Assembly (NCBI GenBank): GCA_025350985.1
Contig: JANXWU010000355.1
Coordinates: 1 to 6,969 of the forward strand
DNA: 6,969 nt
Direction of reading: 5' to 3'
Source of the DNA: Spartobacteria bacterium
GTDB taxonomy: Bacteria; Verrucomicrobiota; Verrucomicrobiia; Chthoniobacterales; Chthoniobacteraceae
The position numbers and the translations under genes were made by a program. This document shows positions 4,470 through 6,969 of the stretch, piece after piece. Under the pieces are notes generated by a model. It was not told where the DNA came from and ran no database searches. It saw nothing but the letters and a program-made list of their open reading frames with translations. Numbering within the stretch: the first letter of the stretch is position 1; every line of letters starts with the position of its first letter.

Positions 4470-6969
4470 ATGAAAAAAACACCCGACCTGCTCGACCGCG
4501 TTTCGCTCGCAGAGCCGATTGCGGCGAAGCTGCGGCAGGTTCGCGCCGGCAAGCCCGTGGTCTTCGAGCACGTCACCGAGCCCGCGCGTCCGTTCGTCGC
4601 GGGCTTGATTGCACGTTCGGTCAAACGTCGCCTTTGGATCGTGTGCGCAAACGTCCGCGCGCAGGAACTCTTCCACAACGACCTGCTCAACTGGCAACCC
4701 GACGCGCTTTTTTTTCCCGAAATGGAACTGGCGGCCGCGTACGGCGCCGAGCCCGACCCGGAGATCTCCGCCGAGCGGCTCGAGATTTTGCAGCGGCTCC
4801 TGATTTCGAAAAAGCAGGAAATCATAGTGCTCACGCGCGCCGGGTTGGACGACGTGGTGCCGTCGCCGGCGGCGCTAAAACAGCTCGCGCTGAAACTTTC
4901 GCGCAACGCGCGGGTCGATTACGAGAAACTGATCGCGAAGCTCGCGAAGGCAGGCTACGAGCGGGTTCCGCAGGTGAGTGGGCGCGGACAGTTCGCCGTG
5001 CGCGGCGGGATTGTCGATGTGTTTTCGTGGCAACACCCGGCACCGGTGCGCCTCGAGTTTTTCGGCGACGAGATCGAGTCAATCCGGCAGTTCGACCTCG
5101 ACGCGCAAACCTCGGTGCAGCACGTCGATTCCTGCACGTTGCTGCTCGGAGATGCGGGAGACTCGACGTGTGCGTTGCGCGATTACGTGACCGAGGACGA
5201 TCTCGTGATCGACGCCGGCCCGACTCAAGAAATCGAGGCCGAAGTCACCCTGCTCGAGGGCGCGGCGGATGGAGACGCGTCCGAGGATTTTGCGGGTGCG
5301 TTTTTCGATCACGGCCTCGGTGAGTTCGAGGCGGGCGATTTTGTGATCGAGGAGACGACCCGCGAACGGTTTTTTGCGCAGCTTCGCGACTGGCTCGGCG
5401 ACAGTTGGAGCGTGTTTGTTTTCTGCAACAACGAAGGGGAGATCGAGCGGCTCGGCGAGATGCTGCCGGCAGAACTCTCTCGCCATAAAAACCTCGCGCT
5501 GACCGTGGGCGCACTCACGCGCGGCTTTATCTTTCCCGCGGGCAAGATGGCCTTGCTCACGGACGCGGAGTTGTTCGGCCGCTACCGCAACGCGCGGGCA
5601 CGGCGGCTCACGACGCGGCGGGCGCGCGAGCAGGCGCGGCGGTCGCAGATCGACTTCAGCGAGCTAAACGAAGGTGACCTGGTGGTGCATCTGGAGCACG
5701 GCGTCGGAAAATATCGTGGGCTGCAAAGACTTTCCGGCGCGGAATCAACCGCGACGGACGCGACGAGTGCGACAGAGGGAAAAACTAAACTCGCAAAAAC
5801 CGTTGCGCCCGTCGCGGTTCAAATCCAGCCGGAGGTACTCGTCCTCGAATTTGCGAACGATGCAAAACTTTACATCCCGCTCGAACAATCCTATCTCGTC
5901 TCGCGCTACGTCGGCGTCGGGAAACGAACGCCGCCGCTCAGCGAACTCGGAAACGCAAAGTGGGGGCGCGCGAAGAAAACGGCGGAAGGCGCGGTGTTCG
6001 ATTACGCGGCGAAATTGCTGGCCATTCACGCCGAGCGCGAGACGCGGAAAGGCTTCGCATTTGCGCCCGACGGGAAATGGCAGCGCGAGTTCGAGCAGTC
6101 GTTTTTCTTCAAGGAAACACCGGATCAAATCAAGGCCATCGCCGACACGAAAGCCGACATGGAAAATGAAAAGCCGATGGATCGGCTGATCTGCGGCGAC
6201 GTCGGTTTTGGCAAAACGGAAGTGGCGATTCGCGCGGCGTTCAAGGCAGTGATGGCCGGCAAGCAAGTCGCGCTGCTTTGTCCGACAACGGTGCTCGCGC
6301 AGCAGCATTGGAACACGTTTCGCGAGCGCATGAGCGACTATCCGGTCGTCGTGGAAATGCTCAGCCGCTTCCGCACGCACGGCGAGCAAAGGCGCACCGT
6401 TGCAGGGTTGCGGGAGGGCGGCGTCGATATTGTCGTCGGCACGCACCGGCTTATTTCGGGCGACGTGCAGTTCAAAAACCTGGGTCTCGTCGTGATCGAC
6501 GAGGAGCAGCGGTTCGGCGTGCTGCACAAGGAAAAGTTCAAGGAGCTTTTCGATCTGGTCGATGTGCTCACGCTCTCGGCGACGCCGATTCCCCGCACGC
6601 TTTATCTCTCGCTCGTCGGCGCGAAGGACATGTCCACCATTGAGACGCCGCCCGCGAATCGCATCCCGGTCGAGACGCTGATTTGTCCGTACGACGAGCG
6701 GATCATTCGCGACGCGATCGCGCGCGAACTGGCGCGGCAGGGACAGGTTTATTTTTTGCACAACCGCATTCATTCCATCGAAAAAATCGCGGAGCGCGTC
6801 CGCGAACTCGTGCCCGGCGCGCGGGTCGAAATCGGCCACGGACAAATGGACGAGCACGAGTTGGAAGCGATCATGCAGCGGTTCGTCGCGGGCGAAACGG
6901 ACGTGCTCGTCTCGACGACGATCATCGAGAGCGGGCTCGATATTCCGAACGCGAACACGATCATCATCG
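4470..6969 (+). CDS. mfd: Transcription-repair coupling factor Mfd (3' end outside window)
   Basis: Mfd is a DNA translocase that pushes stalled RNA polymerase off the template strand and recruits UvrA for nucleotide excision repair. The frame is open from ATG 4470 to the window edge (833 codons; full proteins are about 1,100-1,150 residues), so the C-terminal autoinhibitory region and stop are missing. An N-terminal UvrB-like module includes [14 protein letters not shown] from residue 172 and [16 protein letters not shown]. The RNA-polymerase-interacting domain starts at 396 ([22 protein letters not shown]). The RecG-like motor has Walker [10 protein letters not shown] with Lys582, DEEQ (677-680), SAT (703-705) and [12 protein letters not shown] (815-826). 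Residues about 422-447 form an Ala/Thr/Lys-rich insertion in the interaction domain, about 26 residues more than recalled for E. coli, just before [12 protein letters not shown]. The N-terminal module appears about 75 residues shorter than in E. coli. The start gives a plausible N-terminus but has no strong Shine-Dalgarno. Identification is secure. Confidence 0.97.
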   Translation, partial: MKKTPDLLDRVSLAEPIAAKLRQVRAGKPVVFEHVTEPARPFVAGLIARSVKRRLWIVCANVRAQELFHNDLLNWQPDALFFPEMELAAAYGAEPDPEISAERLEILQRLLISKKQEIIVLTRAGLDDVVPSPAALKQLALKLSRNARVDYEKLIAKLAKAGYERVPQVSGRGQFAVRGGIVDVFSWQHPAPVRLEFFGDEIESIRQFDLDAQTSVQHVDSCTLLLGDAGDSTCALRDYVTEDDLVIDAGPTQEIEAEVTLLEGAADGDASEDFAGAFFDHGLGEFEAGDFVIEETTRERFFAQLRDWLGDSWSVFVFCNNEGEIERLGEMLPAELSRHKNLALTVGALTRGFIFPAGKMALLTDAELFGRYRNARARRLTTRRAREQARRSQIDFSELNEGDLVVHLEHGVGKYRGLQRLSGAESTATDATSATEGKTKLAKTVAPVAVQIQPEVLVLEFANDAKLYIPLEQSYLVSRYVGVGKRTPPLSELGNAKWGRAKKTAEGAVFDYAAKLLAIHAERETRKGFAFAPDGKWQREFEQSFFFKETPDQIKAIADTKADMENEKPMDRLICGDVGFGKTEVAIRAAFKAVMAGKQVALLCPTTVLAQQHWNTFRERMSDYPVVVEMLSRFRTHGEQRRTVAGLREGGVDIVVGTHRLISGDVQFKNLGLVVIDEEQRFGVLHKEKFKELFDLVDVLTLSATPIPRTLYLSLVGAKDMSTIETPPANRIPVETLICPYDERIIRDAIARELARQGQVYFLHNRIHSIEKIAERVRELVPGARVEIGHGQMDEHELEAIMQRFVAGETDVLVSTTIIESGLDIPNANTIII

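Noticed and set aside
4448..5323. A 291-codon plus-strand open frame overlapping the start of mfd
   Set aside because: Its translation is Arg/Ala-rich with no motif. The frame starting at ATG 4470 gives Mfd throughout.
5745..6857. A 370-codon open frame on the minus strand inside mfd
   Set aside because: No domain is visible, and the plus strand holds the Mfd motor motifs in perfect order, so it is a shadow.

Overview
The window is GC-rich bacterial DNA with six protein-coding genes, all on the + strand and closely spaced: the 3' part of purA, a small four-helix-bundle (23S rRNA-intervening-sequence type) protein, uppS, an NtrC-type sigma-54 response regulator, a class IV PLP enzyme most like PabC, and the 5' two-thirds of mfd. 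The four-helix-bundle gene, the (AATCAGA)n tracts between genes and the CAGGCTTCCAGCCTG repeats recall Verrucomicrobiota, perhaps Opitutae, or relatives in the PVC group. That placement is an inference from recalled genomes, not a search result.

Layout: purA (to 752) ends 34 nt before the small four-helix-bundle gene (787-1182). That gene overlaps uppS (1179-1877) by ATGA. After 93 nt comes the response regulator (1971-3422), then 38 nt later the pabC-like gene (3461-4345). A 124-nt gap (4346-4469) precedes mfd (4470 to the window end, cut off). No tRNA, rRNA, CRISPR array, transposase or convincing rho-independent terminator is seen. The genes serve unrelated core tasks (AMP synthesis, cell-wall lipid carrier, regulation, folate, transcription-coupled repair), so this is an ordinary chromosomal region, not a recognised defence or metabolic island.

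The unusual layer is short interspersed repeats that shape gene ends. (1) Five tracts of a 7-nt repeat (ATTTCTG/ATTGCTG, or reversed AAATCAG/CAATCAG) lie at every gene junction from purA to pabC. The stop-rich orientation lies after the purA, uppS and regulator stops. The stop-free orientation lies just before uppS and pabC, and there it is translated into the C-terminus of the four-helix-bundle protein and the N-terminus of PabC. (2) The small gene is bracketed exactly by an inverted pair of tracts, like a cassette; the 3426-3510 pair looks like an empty version. (3) Two 18-nt copies of a hairpin-forming repeat lie inside pabC and are read in two different frames. (4) A 90-nt imperfect inverted-repeat element supplies the pabC stop codon.

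Two proteins have altered key residues. The response regulator has Glu in place of the phospho-accepting Asp and Pro in place of one acidic-pocket residue, suggesting phosphorylation-independent control. The PabC-like protein has Ser where class IV enzymes normally keep the Glu that pairs with the PLP ring nitrogen. Mfd carries an extra segment of about 26 residues in its RNA-polymerase-interacting domain.
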